64,000 bases of DNA from Symbiodinium sp. CCMP2592 (lineage: Eukaryota; Sar; Dinophyceae; Suessiales; Symbiodiniaceae): contig CAJNDT010001224.1 of assembly GCA_905221615.1 (NCBI GenBank), forward strand, positions 1,610,902-1,674,901. The letters run 5' to 3'. The notes beneath the pieces were generated by a model. The model saw nothing but the letters and a program-made list of their open reading frames with translations, did no database searches and was not told the origin of the DNA. Position 1 is the stretch's first letter; each line of letters begins with the position of its first letter. A program made the translations under genes and the position numbers. Below are positions 23,881 through 35,342 of the stretch, piece after piece.

Positions 23881-24362
23881 TCAGCCAAAATTGTGCACGG
23901 CACCACATGGGGCGACACATTCAGCCGGCATCCTGTGTAAATAATAGGACGTGGGGGCCCAAATAAGAACAAAAAGAACCAAAAACAACAAAAAAGGACC
24001 GAAATAATGTAGCCGTACTATAGTAGTAGTGTAGTATAGGTAGGGCGATGTGGAGGTGAGCTGAGAAGACGTATCTTCCCTAGAAGGAATATATGGGTGG
24101 AATATGCCTTGATTCTGTCATACAGACATGTTTCCGACCGAATGCTTGTCTGTAGTATACGTATTCCGTCATCACTATTACGGAAGACATGCGTTTGAGG
24201 GGTGTGTAGTACGTGCGAAGCAAGAAACCCCGGCACGCGCAACAACACAACGGCGAAACAAAAGCAGTAGTTTTGCTTCGCATCGCTGTAAGGTCGGAGC
24301 TTACGATACTCAACTGTCACCTGCTATGCAGTCAGTCGACGCGCCACGCAGGAGCCAAACAA

Positions 24363-24705
<343 letters not shown>

Positions 24706-24727
24706 ATGATTATTTCACAAGCGCCCG

Positions 24728-25170
24728 GGGAGCGCAACGACAGCGAAAAAAAACCGCGCCCCGCAGGCACGACAGCCAAAAAAAAAACGCGCCCCGCAGG
24801 GACGACAGCCAAAAAAAAAACACGCCCCGCAGGGACAGACGCAGGGACGACAGCAAAAAAAAAACGCGCCCCGCAGGGACGACAGCAAAAAAAAAACGCG
24901 CCCCGCGGACGACAGCAAAAAAAAAACGCGCCCCGCAGGGACGACAGCAAAAAAAAAAACGCGCCCCGCAGGGACGACAGCAAAAAACAGAAACGCGCCC
25001 CGCAGGGACGACAGCAAAAAGAAAAACGCGCCCTGCAGGGACGACAGCAAAAAAAGAAACGCGCCCCCGCCACGACAGCAAAAAAAAAAAAACGCGCCCC
25101 CGCAACGACAGCAAAAAAAAAAACGCGCCCCCGCCACGACAGCAAAAAAGCAACGACAGCAAACAAAAAA
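24728..25170. repeat. A-tract / GC-rich ~30-mer array, copy 2
   Basis: About fourteen units of GACGACAGCAAAAAAA + ACGCGCCCCGCAGG. Early units have CAGGGA, the last four have CCCGCA like copy 1. Confidence 0.93.
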
Positions 25171-26100
25171 ACACTCTTACCCATAATATAGTATGGTATA
25201 GCATAGTCCGATATAACATACCATAGTACAACATGGTATGATATAGTATGATAGGATATGATATGGCATGGTATGGTATGGTATATACATATAGATACAT
25301 TAAGCTATACATCTATACACATATGTATACACACACACGCACACATCGAACTATATGTATGTGCAAGCCACGCACTGTCATTGTCCGCCTCGTGTTTTAT
25401 GTGTTTCCAGGATGAAGATTTCATCACACGAATATGCATAGGCAGGCAAGCTTGTATATGGTTCTGGGCATGCAACCTATGTACATGCATGGATGACTCA
25501 GTCTACAGGCACATGCAAAGTTTCTAAGCTTCTCCACGCAAATACTAACGGTATGAAATCGCTCTTGTCGCCGTAACTCGCATCTCTTCGATTCCGTGGG
25601 ACACAGATTGTTTGCATTGTAAACGCAGGTTGCATGTTTGCATACATGCATACATACATGCAACAGCTAATGTGGCTTAGGTTCGTTTTTGTTGAATTGT
25701 TTCGCGAATGCTTGTTGTGCACATGTGCTGGAACGCCCTAGATGCATCTGGGAGCTTTGATTTGGCGTGGAGCCTCGTCAGGGGAAGAACAGACATACGC
25801 TTTCCGCTGCTTAGCTCTGAGGCCTCGAAACCCCCGACGCCACAACTATCTTGACGCCTTACCAAGCAACCAGTGATTCATGCCCAAACAATGTCGTTGT
25901 GCTTGGTCCTTTCCGTCTGGATCTTGAATGCATATTGTAAGGCACTACGCCCCGAAACACCTCGATCCGCCGCCCCCATCCGAAATCTAGCCTGAGGTTG
26001 TTACATCCATGAGCCGTAGCCCGAATTCCCTTCCCTGCAGCCCCTGAAGAGGCTCTACAGGTCCCATGCATGATTTGACTGGCCGGGAGCTTTTGAAGCT
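25171..26100. other. unassigned region
   Basis: Begins with ATGGTATGATATAG low complexity and becomes ordinary sequence; no exon with supported boundaries was found. Confidence 0.55.
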
Positions 26101-26109
26101 CAAGGACTA

Positions 26110-26206
26110 CGGTTGATGATATAAATCCTGCATGACCCATAATAAGGAATATACCATAATTCCCATAGTCTAGGGTCATTAAGGTAATGCAGGACTTTTA
26201 TAATGA
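26110..26206. repeat. hairpin family E, copy E2
   Basis: ACGGTTGATGATATAAATCC at the left; right arm has decayed to TTTATAATGAACTG. Confidence 0.78.
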
Positions 26207-26442
26207 ACTGTATTTCAGGGTGTTCGGGGACCACGAGCCCTAAAGCTTGGTTCCCAAGCCCCCAACCCTGACGGTTTGGTTCTAGCAGGACCCTCTTGCA
26301 AGGGTCCTGTAATCAAGTTTAAGGTTTAGGGTCTAGGGTTTAGGGTCCTTGTGGCCTTCATAATTCATAGTGTGGTATATTAGGTGCTAGTTGGGGCGTC
26401 TAAGTCTAGGTATACCCCGACGTCTAAGCTCCAGCCAAGCCC

Positions 26443-26565
26443 TACTTAAAGGAACAGGGACTTAGTAATTGGGGTTATAAGTAAGGTAACTACAGGTATA
26501 GCTACTTATAACCCCAGTTAACGTGCTTATAACCCTACTTACTCAGTCCAAAGATCTTTCAAGTA
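26443..26565. repeat. hairpin family D, copy D2
   Basis: TACTTAAAGGAACAGGGACT ... AGATCTTTCAAGTA; arms partly diverged. Confidence 0.75.
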
Positions 26566-27097
26566 CAGGGCGAGACTCCCAAGCCCTCCGGGTTGATCTC
26601 GGGGTGTGTGTGCCTTAACGGAGCACTATGGGAGGTCCTTAAACTGAGGATCCTAAGATTTAGGGCTGCGATATTAGGGGTCGGGTCCCTATTTCGGAAA
26701 CCCCCATGTGATGAATTTACAGTACCGATCCTACTGCAGTGGTCAATGTTCGGACTGGGGTTTCGTACTTTCTGAAGGCGGCTTATAGGGAGCTGTCCTT
26801 GTAAAGGATTCAATGCCCCTGGGACCCAATGGCTCAGACGAGCTTGTGGCTCAAGGTTCTAGATTGTAACGGGTCATTTCGTCAACCGTTGACTCGAACT
26901 ACACATTTCTCAACCGCATTCTGGGTGCCAAACCTAGCAGCAGTATCTACTTTGGGCTGGAAAATCTCCCATCTCTTTCGGTTCCGTGCGGTCCGATCCG
27001 GATCGTCGGAGATGTTGCGTTGTTTTCACGAGGACGACAGCAGTGCCTGGCTGGACGCATGTTGTCGGTTTGTTTAGCTTGGTCAGGTGGGAACAGA

Positions 27098-27229
27098 TAC
27101 TTAAAGGATCTTGGGACATAGAAATTGGAGGTTACAAGTAAGGTACCTACAGTTATAAATACTTATAACCCCCATCTAAGGTACTTAGAACCCTACTTAC
27201 TAAGTCTAAGTCCCATGATCCTCCAAGTA
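27098..27229. repeat. hairpin family D, copy D3
   Basis: Left ACTTAAAGGATCTTGGGAC; right TAAGTCCCATGATCCTCCAAGT carries a duplicated CTAAGT. Confidence 0.82.
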
Positions 27230-27686
27230 TCCGCATAGTAGCCTTGCAAAAACTCTTGTAGAAGCCCCATATAAAACCCTATTAAGGAACCCTTGAGGAG
27301 CCCTAATTATCAATTCCCATGATCCTCCAAGTAGACTCAGTTAGAAGCGATCATGGGGCCTGGGTTTGTTTCACGACTGGGAGTTCAGGGTCGAGAGTTG
27401 AAGGTTTTGAGGTTTAGGGGTTTAGTGTTTACTTTAGGCTTTAGGGCTTAAGGCTTAGGGTTCAGGTTTGGTGCGCAGAGTCTCAGGAACTCACAGTTTT
27501 CAGGAAGAAGTAGTCTTGGGTGGTGTGCCAAGAAGAACCATGTTAAACCCGTTTAAAAGCATGGAATCCCAAGTATCCTTGACCCCCCAAGAAGTATAAC
27601 CGATAAGACCCAAGCCCTTAAGCCTTAAATCGTTACACCTGAACCCCTAAGAGCCATACTTCACACTTTCTGGATGAACATTTCAG

Positions 27687-27740
27687 GGTGAACGGTTCGG
27701 AACTGACGACACAGCTACCCAGTGCACGGTGAAAGACGAG
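27687..27740 (+). CDS. candidate WD40 exon
   Basis: Reads ERFGTDDTATQCTVKDE after TTTCAG|GG; GTDDTATQ fits the GSDDTAxxW strand of a WD40 blade, and a degenerate CCCTAAA tract lies just upstream (27600-27650). No donor identified. Confidence 0.3.
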
Positions 27741-28318
27741 TCACGTCTTCGACTTTCTCTGCGCAACAGCAATACTGAATTCGACACGCCGTGAAAACGG
27801 TTTTGCAAGTTATCTTGGACTTGTTCTTATGTACTTGTATGCCATAATGTATCCCCAACCCCCAGGTCAGTTGCAGCGTCCGTTTCCTCATCTTGTATTT
27901 TGCCGAATTGGTCCCATGTCAACGTCCTTCCCACGCGGAGATTGTTGAATGTACTATACGGGCTTCAATAATTACTACTCATGCTATTTTTGGGGGTCCT
28001 TATTAGGTTTGACAGTGTCGGTCAGCCCTGGAACCCAAAACCCTAAACCCGAAAGCCTAAAACCCTAACCCGAAAATCCAAAACACTGAAACCCTAAACG
28101 CCAGATGCGTGGCCGTTCGAGCCCTGAACGTCGTCCCCATCGCTCAGGCAATGACGCTTAAGCCAACACCCCGCATTAAAGTTCCTTAAACACTCAAATC
28201 CGGAGCCTCCCGCCCAACCCCCCTTCCGAACAAAGACGACAAAACACAAGTCCCTGAACAAAACTTCTATCAACCGTACAGTTTCACCAAAGCCTCTGTA
28301 TCGCACGTCTTCGGCCAG

Positions 28319-28377
28319 GTCCTCACAGCGTCTCACGACAAGACCGCACGGCTTTGGGACCTTTCGGGGGAGCTTGG
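28319..28377 (+). CDS. WD40-repeat exon (VLTAS...LWD half)
   Basis: Reads VLTASHDKTARLWDLSGELG, a textbook second half of a WD40 blade with the structural H/D and WD residues. The acceptor is GGCCAG|GT and a GT donor at GG|GT gives phase 2, the phase in which the exon at 34508 begins. A CCCTAAA tract (28030-28095) lies upstream. The frame is open for some codons on both sides, so the boundaries rest on splice logic. Confidence 0.8.
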
Positions 28378-28459
28378 GTCTCGGGCAACCCATCCGTGTT
28401 ATGAATGTATGTACCTATGAAATCAAAGCTATATGCATATGATGGTATGTTTTGTGTGT

Positions 28460-28602
28460 ATAGATATATACACATATATGAACATATATATATATATATA
28501 TATATACATATATACATATATATATATATATAATGTATGTGTCTATCTATATAGATATACATGCACAGGTGTAAATATGTACACGTGTATGCGTGCATAT
28601 CC

Positions 28603-28653
<51 letters not shown>

Positions 28654-28784
28654 TGTATACATACACATACATACATACATGCATATATGTATGTGCATAT
28701 GTATATATATATATATATAGATATGCACACATACATTTATATCTGTGTGTGTTTTGTAAGCTCTTTATATATGCATGTCTAATG

Positions 28785-28860
<76 letters not shown>

Positions 28861-28890
28861 CATACATGCGTATGACAAGACATACGTACA
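28460..28890. repeat. (AT)n / ATAC microsatellite
   Basis: Long AT and TACA runs, self-complementary, giving ORFs on both strands that are artefacts. Confidence 0.92.
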
Positions 28891-29036
28891 GCAATACATA
28901 AAGTTCATGAGCCAGTAGGAGAGAAAGAAATGCAACATGAGGGAAGGAAGGCAGATATCATAGCATGCAGCATGGCATTCGTAGTTGATGATGACTGTTT
29001 TTCAGTTGTTCTGTATGATGCGTGATTTATTGCCAG

Positions 29037-29083
29037 GTGTTCCTGGGAGCACAGTTCATGCCAGCGTTTTCAGTGCCGGCGTT
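29037..29083 (+). CDS. probable WD40 half-blade exon
   Basis: After TGCCAG|GT one frame reads VPGSTVHASVFSAG, matching the GHxxxVxxxxFSxDG half-blade. It lies in the right order after the LWD half at 28319, but the phase (2 bases to complete) does not match the GT donor chosen there, so one of the two boundaries may be wrong. Confidence 0.42.
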
Positions 29084-29089
29084 ATTATA

Positions 29090-30120
29090 CTATGCCATCT
29101 GTAATGCGAACAGCTCTCATAGTTTCTTGAATGTGATTGGCCCCACTGTTGCTGCTGGTTGGCTTTCGTTTTGGTTGTGGTCTGGGTTTGAGGACGGGGA
29201 GTGTTCAGATTCGTGGCAAGCCCCAAAAAGGGTCTAGGTTCGGGAAGGCTAGGATTGAAAGTTTGATGCTCGCGATTTTTTCATCAGATATGTTGCTGAG
29301 GTGTTGCGTTTAGGTGTCAGGGGGGCCTTCCTGACTGTGAGTCTTGCCGGGATTAGGGAAGGTGTTTGAGTGTTCTGAGGCTCAATGTGTCTATCGAAGA
29401 TTGGCAGAGGGCTTCAACAGGCGAATAACTGGCGATACTCTCATGTCATGTAACAGGGGTGATCGGAGTCACAGTGCCAACGGTGGTGGTGACGCAGTGA
29501 TGATATTGATGATGACTAGCAACATGTTGACGACAGTCTCCGTCTGCACTTCATGGTCCTCCGTCATGGTTGATATGGAGTTCCAGAAATACGCGACCCC
29601 CGGTATAGACCTTGAAAAGTTGGATCCTGTTGGTAAGGACAGAGGAAGACCCTCAGTGTCCCTGCAGGTCGCATGGCGGCCTAAATGATTGCCTATATTT
29701 TTTGGGGGTTCCTCGTTATAATCATAGTATAATGGGCCCCGAAACCCTATTCTACTTATTAAGGCCCCTACATTCATATCTGCAGTTGTTCCCATTCGGC
29801 AAGGCTTCGGCAGACGTTTAGTGGGCATTCTGCCGCGTGCTCGGTTCGGGTGTGGTGCGTCGGGTTTAACATGGGTGGCTAAAATAATTGGAATATAGGA
29901 TTTTTGGTGCCCATTATACTGTACTTACAATAAGGAACCGTCAAAATATTGTAGGTAATCATTGAGATAGTGTAGGGTGTAGGGGCTGCTGTTAGGACGG
30001 ACTCGAGTCAACAGATCCTAGATGCGGCTTTCGCGCTTCAGGGTTTCGAGGTTTCGGCTTTTCTCTTTAGTCGCGTGGGCTCACGGCCTAGATTCAGACT
30101 TTTCGACTTGAAGGCTTCAT
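29090..30120. other. intron-like region of the WD40 gene
   Basis: Holds a G-family copy (29683-29774) and otherwise undistinguished sequence. A 114-codon frame at 29344-29688 overlaps a 119-codon minus frame and shows no motif. Confidence 0.5.
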
Positions 30121-30127
30121 ATCCACC

Positions 30128-30251
30128 TACTTGGAAGGGCAGGGGACTTAGTAAGTAGGTTTTAAGTAGGGTTATAATTGGGGTAACTCCATTTAGGGTA
30201 CTTATAACTCTACTTATAGCCTACTTACTAAGTCCCCTGCCTTTCCAAGTA
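30128..30251. repeat. hairpin family D, copy D4
   Basis: TACTTGGAAGGGCAGGGGAC pairs with CCCCTGCCTTTCCAAGTA, a compensated variant of the family end. Confidence 0.84.
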
Positions 30252-30414
30252 AGGACCATGATGACATACGTGCCTTCGGCCATTGCCTCATGCGAGCCCT
30301 GGGTGGTGACTTCGCCGCGATCCAACACCACCGGGACACATTCTAACAGAAAGCCGAGACCACTCAACATGCTTACTAGCCGGTAAGTGTTGAAAACGTC
30401 TGATAAGAAAAACA

Positions 30415-30530
30415 CTACAGTAGAAGCCAGAAAGTTGGAACATGACTTTAGGAGGATTAGTGCTAGGATCCCTTATCCTTTACCTTAAGGGCATGAGGAT
30501 ACTAATGTTCCAACTTTCTGGCTTCTGCCA
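30415..30530. repeat. hairpin family C, copy C4
   Basis: AGAAGCCAGAAAGTTGGAAC pairs with GTTCCAACTTTCTGGCTTCT without mismatch. Confidence 0.86.
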
Positions 30531-30888
30531 TGTCATATTTCAGAGCACCCGCCTTTCGGCACTGCAAAACACACTGGCTATGTTGCATGCACTCTCCGCC
30601 CCGTTAATAAGCAGGTCTATTGGCACGCTTATCTTGTCGAGCCCGCACTCCCCAAGCCCTCAAGTCTTGATGAATCCCTATCCACTAAAACCCACAGCCC
30701 CTTACCCTATAAGCGTTCGAACTCGATGCAGACTACATGCCTAAAGCCCCAAACCAACCCTGAAGACCCTTAGGCCTAACGCTCTAGGTCCTAAGAGGTT
30801 CAGGATTTCGGGCTTTGGGGTGTTAAGGCCGTCGCGTTTGGGAGTTGGCCTTACGTATGTTTTTTTGCAGTTCGGGTCAAGGGCTTGC

Positions 30889-30988
30889 CTATAGTCTCCA
30901 TTGTAGTTCTTTTTTGGGGTTACCTTTTAGGATCCTTAATACAAAGGTTGGTTCAACCAAAAAAAGGAACTACAATGGAGACTATGGG
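30889..30988. repeat. hairpin family F, copy F2
   Basis: CTATAGTCTCCATTGTAGTT and its exact complement, with GGATCC near the centre. Confidence 0.86.
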
Positions 30989-31132
30989 TGGGGTTTAAAG
31001 GATCGACGGAGGCGAGTTGCGGCCTGATAAAGGGGTTCGAGCTTTGTGGCGCTGCATCGATAAATAGGGTTATAACTGGGTCCCCTTTAAGGGACCTATA
31101 AGGGGTACTATAAGGGTTTAGGGTTTAGGGTC

Positions 31133-31263
31133 TACTTAAAGGATCATGGGACTTAGCAATAGGGGTTATAAGTAAGGTAACGCCGGTTATAGGTACATAT
31201 AGCCTTAATTAAGGTACTTATAACTTAAAACCCTACTTACTAAGTCCCATGATCCTCCAAGTA
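31133..31263. repeat. hairpin family D, copy D5
   Basis: TACTTAAAGGATCATGGGAC ... GTCCCATGATCCTCCAAGTA. The 50 bases to its left also recur left of D10 at 52.1 kb. Confidence 0.85.
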
Positions 31264-31622
31264 CCTTGGCTACCTGCTACATCAGCTGGCTTGCCATGTT
31301 TTCGCGAATTAACCATGGCAGCTCAAGTGTCCTGCATGGGGGCGTTTACTGTTAGACCCTACAAAAGCTTTCTGGTCGGGCCCATAGCGTAGTGGTCTTC
31401 AAGCAGCGATATGTAATGAAGTCCAAGTCTCACCACTCCTCTTGGGGGGACCTTCCCCCAAGAAGATAATCCTAATGCAACGATGGTCGTACCTCTACAA
31501 TGCTGAAATACCAAATCCTTCTACGTACACCCTAAACCCTACCCCCTAAACCCAAAATACTCCTAAACCCTAAACTCCCAACCCCTAAATGTGCATACTC
31601 CTGACTCCGAGACTTGATTGAG

Positions 31623-31664
31623 GCGCATGTCTACAAGGCGGTTTTTGCTGCAGATGGCGCCAAG
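31623..31664 (+). CDS. WD40 exon 1 of a five-exon in-frame run
   Basis: Fourteen codons reading AHVYKAVFAADGAK, the first half of a blade, between GAG|GC and AAG|GC. Phase 0 throughout. It splices to 32329, giving ...DGAK followed by VVTCSADDT. A CCCTAAA tract precedes it (31530-31590) and a TTTAGGG tract follows it (31705-31790). Confidence 0.78.
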
Positions 31665-31852
31665 GCCGCCCCGCAGAGAGCCCGATGCTCACTTTTTGAG
31701 AGTCTTATATAGGGTTTAGGGGTTTTGTGTTTTAAGGGTTTGGAATTTAGGGTTTACGAGGTTTGGGCTTTGGGGCTTAGGGCATGGGGGGGGGGCCTTG
31801 ACTGGGGACTGGGGTCCGAAAGCTCTCCAACCTTCACCTCGACCAGCTCAGC

Positions 31853-31976
31853 ATTCCTTAAGGACGACATCCCTAAAAGGGTTTGTATAAGGTTTTTATA
31901 TCACTTAGGGTTATATGTGTATATATCGTATATGGGTATAAGGCCCCTACTTTTACGGGTCATTTGGTCCTTCAGG
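31853..31976. repeat. hairpin family R, copy R1
   Basis: CCTTAAGGACGACATCCCTA pairs with GGGTCATTTGGTCCTTCAGG loosely; the same layout recurs as R2 (43739). Confidence 0.72.
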
Positions 31977-32328
31977 TTGATTGTGGGGATGGTGTACCGT
32001 GTGGGCAGGTTTCTCTGGCTGTCGCTATGGTCTGAAGATCCCTGAGCTTTGGCATGTTTGGGGACTGCATGGTTTGGTTGTAGTGTTTCTTTCGACATCG
32101 ACACATCCAGTGCTCACCGTATGATAGAGCTGCTACAGCAAAGCGCAGGTAAGACGGTCGTCATCAGTCCGCCTAGCACATCCTGAACCACCAAATCGCC
32201 CAAGAACGATTGACACCTGGAACCTCGCATCCAGTGAATCCCAGAAGACCCTAAACCCTAAACCCTTAAGCGCCTTAACCCTCAACACCCTGAACCAGAT
32301 GCCGCCCTTAGCAGCACTCCGTTCGCAG

Positions 32329-32355
32329 GTGGTGACCTGCTCAGCTGATGACACC
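32329..32355 (+). CDS. WD40 exon 2 of the run (27 bases)
   Basis: Nine codons reading VVTCSADDT. The acceptor is CGCAG|GT and the chosen donor ACC|GT keeps phase 0 so that it joins to ARVFEAATGQCTR at 33167. The frame stays open to 32394 (ending in a TGA), but only the 27-base version gives a continuous WD40 strand. CCCTAAA upstream (32255-32290), TTTAGGG downstream (32505-32640). Confidence 0.72.
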
Positions 32356-32710
32356 GTACCATGGCATCCAACGGCGTCTGGTTTCCTTTATAGCTGAGCT
32401 GAGTAGACAACCTTCAGCAATTTGGCTTGTTTTCCATGAACTTTTGCAATCCTACCATGATTGAAAGGTAAAGTGTTTTGGGCCGGATGTGCGCAGGGAG
32501 AGCATTTAGGGTTCCGGGTTTAAGGCTTAGCCTTTTAAGGATCTTTTAAGGGATGGGGATTTCACGTTCAGGATTTGGAGTTTCGGCTTCAGGTTTAGGG
32601 GTTCAGGGCTTAGGGTTTAGGGTTTAGGCAGGACATATTTCATCGGGCATCGCATCCTTTGTTGTTGTCATGACACAAGTCGGATGAATGCTGCTATCAG
32701 TCAGTAGTGA

Positions 32711-32798
32711 GAGGCTCCAAAGTAGTTCCTTGTTGAGGTTACCTTAAAGGATTCTAAATAAGAACCCTCAAAAGGAACTACTATGAAGCCTCTGGGTA
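32711..32798. repeat. hairpin family B, copy B4
   Basis: GAGGCTCCAAAGTAGTTCC with complement GGAACTACTATGAAGCCTC. Confidence 0.83.
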
Positions 32799-33166
32799 GT
32801 CAGATAAAAAGCAAAACACATGTTTTTTGCGACATGTGCACCTCGTCCTCGTGTTGGACAGCTGCAACCTTTCAAGGTATGTCCAATTTATGGAGCAGTC
32901 CTGAATGTGTATGGATTTCCTGTATTTCCGGATATAGTGGGGAAGGCGGGTAGATCGTCTTTTGCGTAGATCTTCCTGTCCATCTTCGCAATATGGACTA
33001 TACCTTGAAACCTCGTTTCGGGGCCGCCACAAGCCCAAGAAGCTTAAACTGAAGCCTTACAACCCAAAACAATCTAAACCCTAAACCCTAAACCCTAAAC
33101 CCTAATAGCCCAAAATCCTGAACGCAGCCCTAAAGCCCCTATGTCTGCAGCCGCAGCGGGCGCCAG

Positions 33167-33204
33167 GCGCGGGTCTTCGAGGCTGCCACGGGACAGTGCA
33201 CGAG
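33167..33204 (+). CDS. WD40 exon 3 of the run
   Basis: Reads ARVFEAATGQCTR with the last codon split: AG before a GC donor, completed by the G that opens the exon at 34508. The acceptor is CCAG|GC. The joined protein runs DDT, ARVFEAATGQC, TRTLVGH, the normal d-strand to GH path of a blade, with F in the usual W position. A telomere-like CCCTAAA repeat sits at 33070-33105. Confidence 0.78.
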
Positions 33205-33228
33205 GCGCACTTTAGGGTTTCATGAATG

Positions 33229-33338
33229 CCTTTAGTCTCCATTATAGTTCAGTTTTCTTTGTTAACCAGATTCGTATTATGGGGTCCTAACGATAAAATT
33301 GGTTAGCCAGAAGATGGAACTACAATGGAGACTATGGG
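33229..33338. repeat. hairpin family F, copy F3
   Basis: GCCTTTAGTCTCCATTATAG and CTACAATGGAGACTATGGGC, loop TATTATGGGGTCC. Confidence 0.82.
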
Positions 33339-33388
33339 CATCTCACATAGTTGCGATTTCGGATTGCTGTCTTGAGATCTTAATCCTA

Positions 33389-33486
33389 CGGCTGACGATG
33401 TAAACACTGCATTACCCATAATAAGGAATATACCATAATACCCATAGTCTAGAGTCTTTAAGGTAATGCAGGATTTATATCATCAA
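33389..33486. repeat. hairpin family E, copy E3
   Basis: Follows F3 by 50 bases. Left GGCTGACGATGTAAACACTG, right GCAGGATTTATATCATCAA. Confidence 0.8.
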
Positions 33487-33677
33487 GGCTTTGAAGGGCC
33501 TGCTACTCTCGAACCCGTAAGCTGCCACTACCTAAACCCCAGACACAGCGCGGCATGTGCTTGTGGGAAGCTTGGGATATGTAGCGCAGGGGCCTTAATT
33601 ATCAGACTGGGGTTTTAATCATCAGACTGGGGTTTTCGGGCTCCTTATCATAATTATCGTGTAAAATACCTCCCAAA

Positions 33678-33794
33678 CTAGGACCTAGAGTAGGCCCTTA
33701 TTCCGTTTTTTGGGGTTCAGGTTCCCTTATAAGCCCCTTTAAACCAAAAAGGGCACCCTTTTTATTCCTAGGCTACTCTTGGGTCTAGCAAACC
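33678..33794. repeat. repeat family L, copy L1
   Basis: GGACCTAGAGTAGGCCCTTA to CTACTCTTGGGTCTAG. Copy L2 (41208-41323) is highly similar. Confidence 0.82.
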
Positions 33795-33898
33795 ATTTTC
33801 TAATTATAAAGGCCCCTATAGAAGGCACAGGTTCAGGGTCTTGGGCAATCCAGATCCCACAGGTATGCCTCGGCAAGTTCACACTCTCTTGTTAAGGC

Positions 33899-34022
33899 TA
33901 CTTGGAGGATCATGGGACTTAGTAAGTAGGTTATAAGTAGGGTTATAAGTACCCTGAACGGAGTTACCCCAATTATAACCCTACTTATAACCGACTTACT
34001 AAGTCTCCTGGGCCTCTAAGTA
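33899..34022. repeat. hairpin family D, copy D6
   Basis: ACTTGGAGGATCATGGGACT with right end CTCCTGGGCCTCTAAGTA. Confidence 0.82.
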
Positions 34023-34079
34023 CCCCAGAGGAGCCTGGCTTGCAATTACTTTGATGTGTGGCGCTCTGAAGGCTGATAC

Positions 34080-34199
34080 ACTCGGGATCATGGGACTTAG
34101 TAGTTGGGGTTAGAAGTAAGGTAGCCGCAGCTATAATTGCATATAACCCCAACTAAGGTACTTATAACCCTACTTGCTGAGTCCATGATCCTCCGAGTA
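34080..34199. repeat. hairpin family D, copy D7
   Basis: ACTCGGGATCATGGGACTTA; only 57 bases after D6, same family. Confidence 0.82.
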
Positions 34200-34507
34200 T
34201 GGTTGCCCGAAGAAATCGAAGTGCTCTGCAACCCTTGTTGTCCCCAACACACGAACCCTAAGCCTAAACTTCAAGCCTTAGCCCACCCGCGACAGGAGCC
34301 ACTTTGCAACTGAAGCCCGTAAACCTGCGCCAAAGAGCGTCGCAAAGCTTTCCTTCTAAGTGGAGCGTATGTCTGTTGCCCTGCTACCTGCCATCTGGCT
34401 GCACGCTGTCATGAAACGTAGTCTGGCGGAGGATCCTTTTTAGTGCACATGTTGTTTTGTCACAGCCGGCTGCCCGATTGCACGGCTTCCCTTGCTGGTG
34501 CTTTCAG

Positions 34508-34568
34508 GACACTTGTGGGCCATGCCAGCGCCGTCTATGCAGCTGCATTCACGCCAGATGGAAGCCAG
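34508..34568 (+). CDS. WD40 exon 4 of the run
   Basis: Sixty-one bases: one base completing R, then TLVGHASAVYAAAFTPDGSQ. This is a near-consensus GH...VYAAAFTPDG half-blade. The acceptor is TTTCAG|G and the donor CAG|GT. It joins in phase to 33167 upstream and 34761 downstream. Confidence 0.85.
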
Positions 34569-34760
34569 GTGCGCCTGCACATTGGTCAGACCTGAGCGGT
34601 GAGTTTTTGGATGTAAGATGTATTTATAGGGTGTGGGTCATGGCCGGTTGCGACTTTGGGGGCTGATACGTCCAAATGAGTTTTGTGAGTTTGGTAAAGC
34701 TGGTTAACGTTTCTGTATGAAACCTAAAGCGTAAACCCCAACCCTGATGACTCCTGTCAG

Positions 34761-34836
34761 GTGCTTACTGGCTCTGCCGATACCCATGTCGGCCTGTTCG
34801 ATGTCGCGACAGGGCGACTCGGCGATCCGCTGACGG
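34761..34836 (+). CDS. WD40 exon 5 of the run
   Basis: Reads VLTGSADTHVGLFDVATG and then RLGDPLTE after CTGTCAG|GT, phase 0 with 34568. FD replaces the WD dipeptide. The 3' end is ambiguous: GACAGG|GC (about 34804) or GGA|GT at 34836 would both leave two bases. A TTTAGGG-like tract follows at 34850. Confidence 0.8.
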
Positions 34837-34960
34837 AGTTGAGTTCGTTTTAGGATTTAGGGTCTGGGGTTTCCGGGTTACGGTACTCTGCGCGTCTTGG
34901 ATTCAGGCATCTACAAAGTTATGCAGGGCTTCGTGAGGACTTATATCGCTCCACTAATTA

Positions 34961-35062
34961 CTGTTGATGGTATAATTCCTGCATTACCCACAATAAGGAA
35001 TATACCATTATTCCCATAGTTTGGGGTCCTGAAGGTCATGCAGGATTTATATCATCAACCGT
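34961..35062. repeat. hairpin family E, copy E4
   Basis: TTGATGGTATAATTCCTGC pairs with GCAGGATTTATATCATCAA. Confidence 0.84.
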
Positions 35063-35269
35063 TATTGAGCTTCAGAAAGGGTTTAGGGGGCACCGGGTCT
35101 GGAGTTGTTGGGCTTACGGTCCGGTCTGGGGTTTGAGGCTCTGGGGGGCTACGTTTCGGAGTGAAGGGTTGTTGTCCAAGAGGGTTTAGGAGTTTAGGGT
35201 TTAGGAGTTTAGGGTTTAGGGGTTTAAGGTTTAGGGGTTCAGCGTAGGATATGGCTGCAGTTCGTTTAG

Positions 35270-35342
35270 GTTTCGGTTCCTTCTATGGTTTGGCGACTTT
35301 GGTGGGGGATGCACCGTGTGGAACAACCTGAGCGGCCACACG
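35270..35342 (+). CDS. probable WD40 exon
   Basis: One frame reads GCTVWNNLSGHT before an ACG|GT donor, a clear VWxxLSGHT motif; beyond the donor the frame continues VVYLSLE. The 5' boundary is uncertain: TTTAG|GT at 35269 would make it in phase with an exon ending at 34836. The VLTAS part of this blade is missing, so another small exon or a degenerate blade is likely. Confidence 0.5.

Noticed and set aside
31378..31450. tRNA-like start (GGGCCCATAGCGTAGTGGTC)
   Set aside because: An A-box-like TAGCGTAGTGG is present but there is no B-box GGTTCGANTCC and no acceptor stem that closes.
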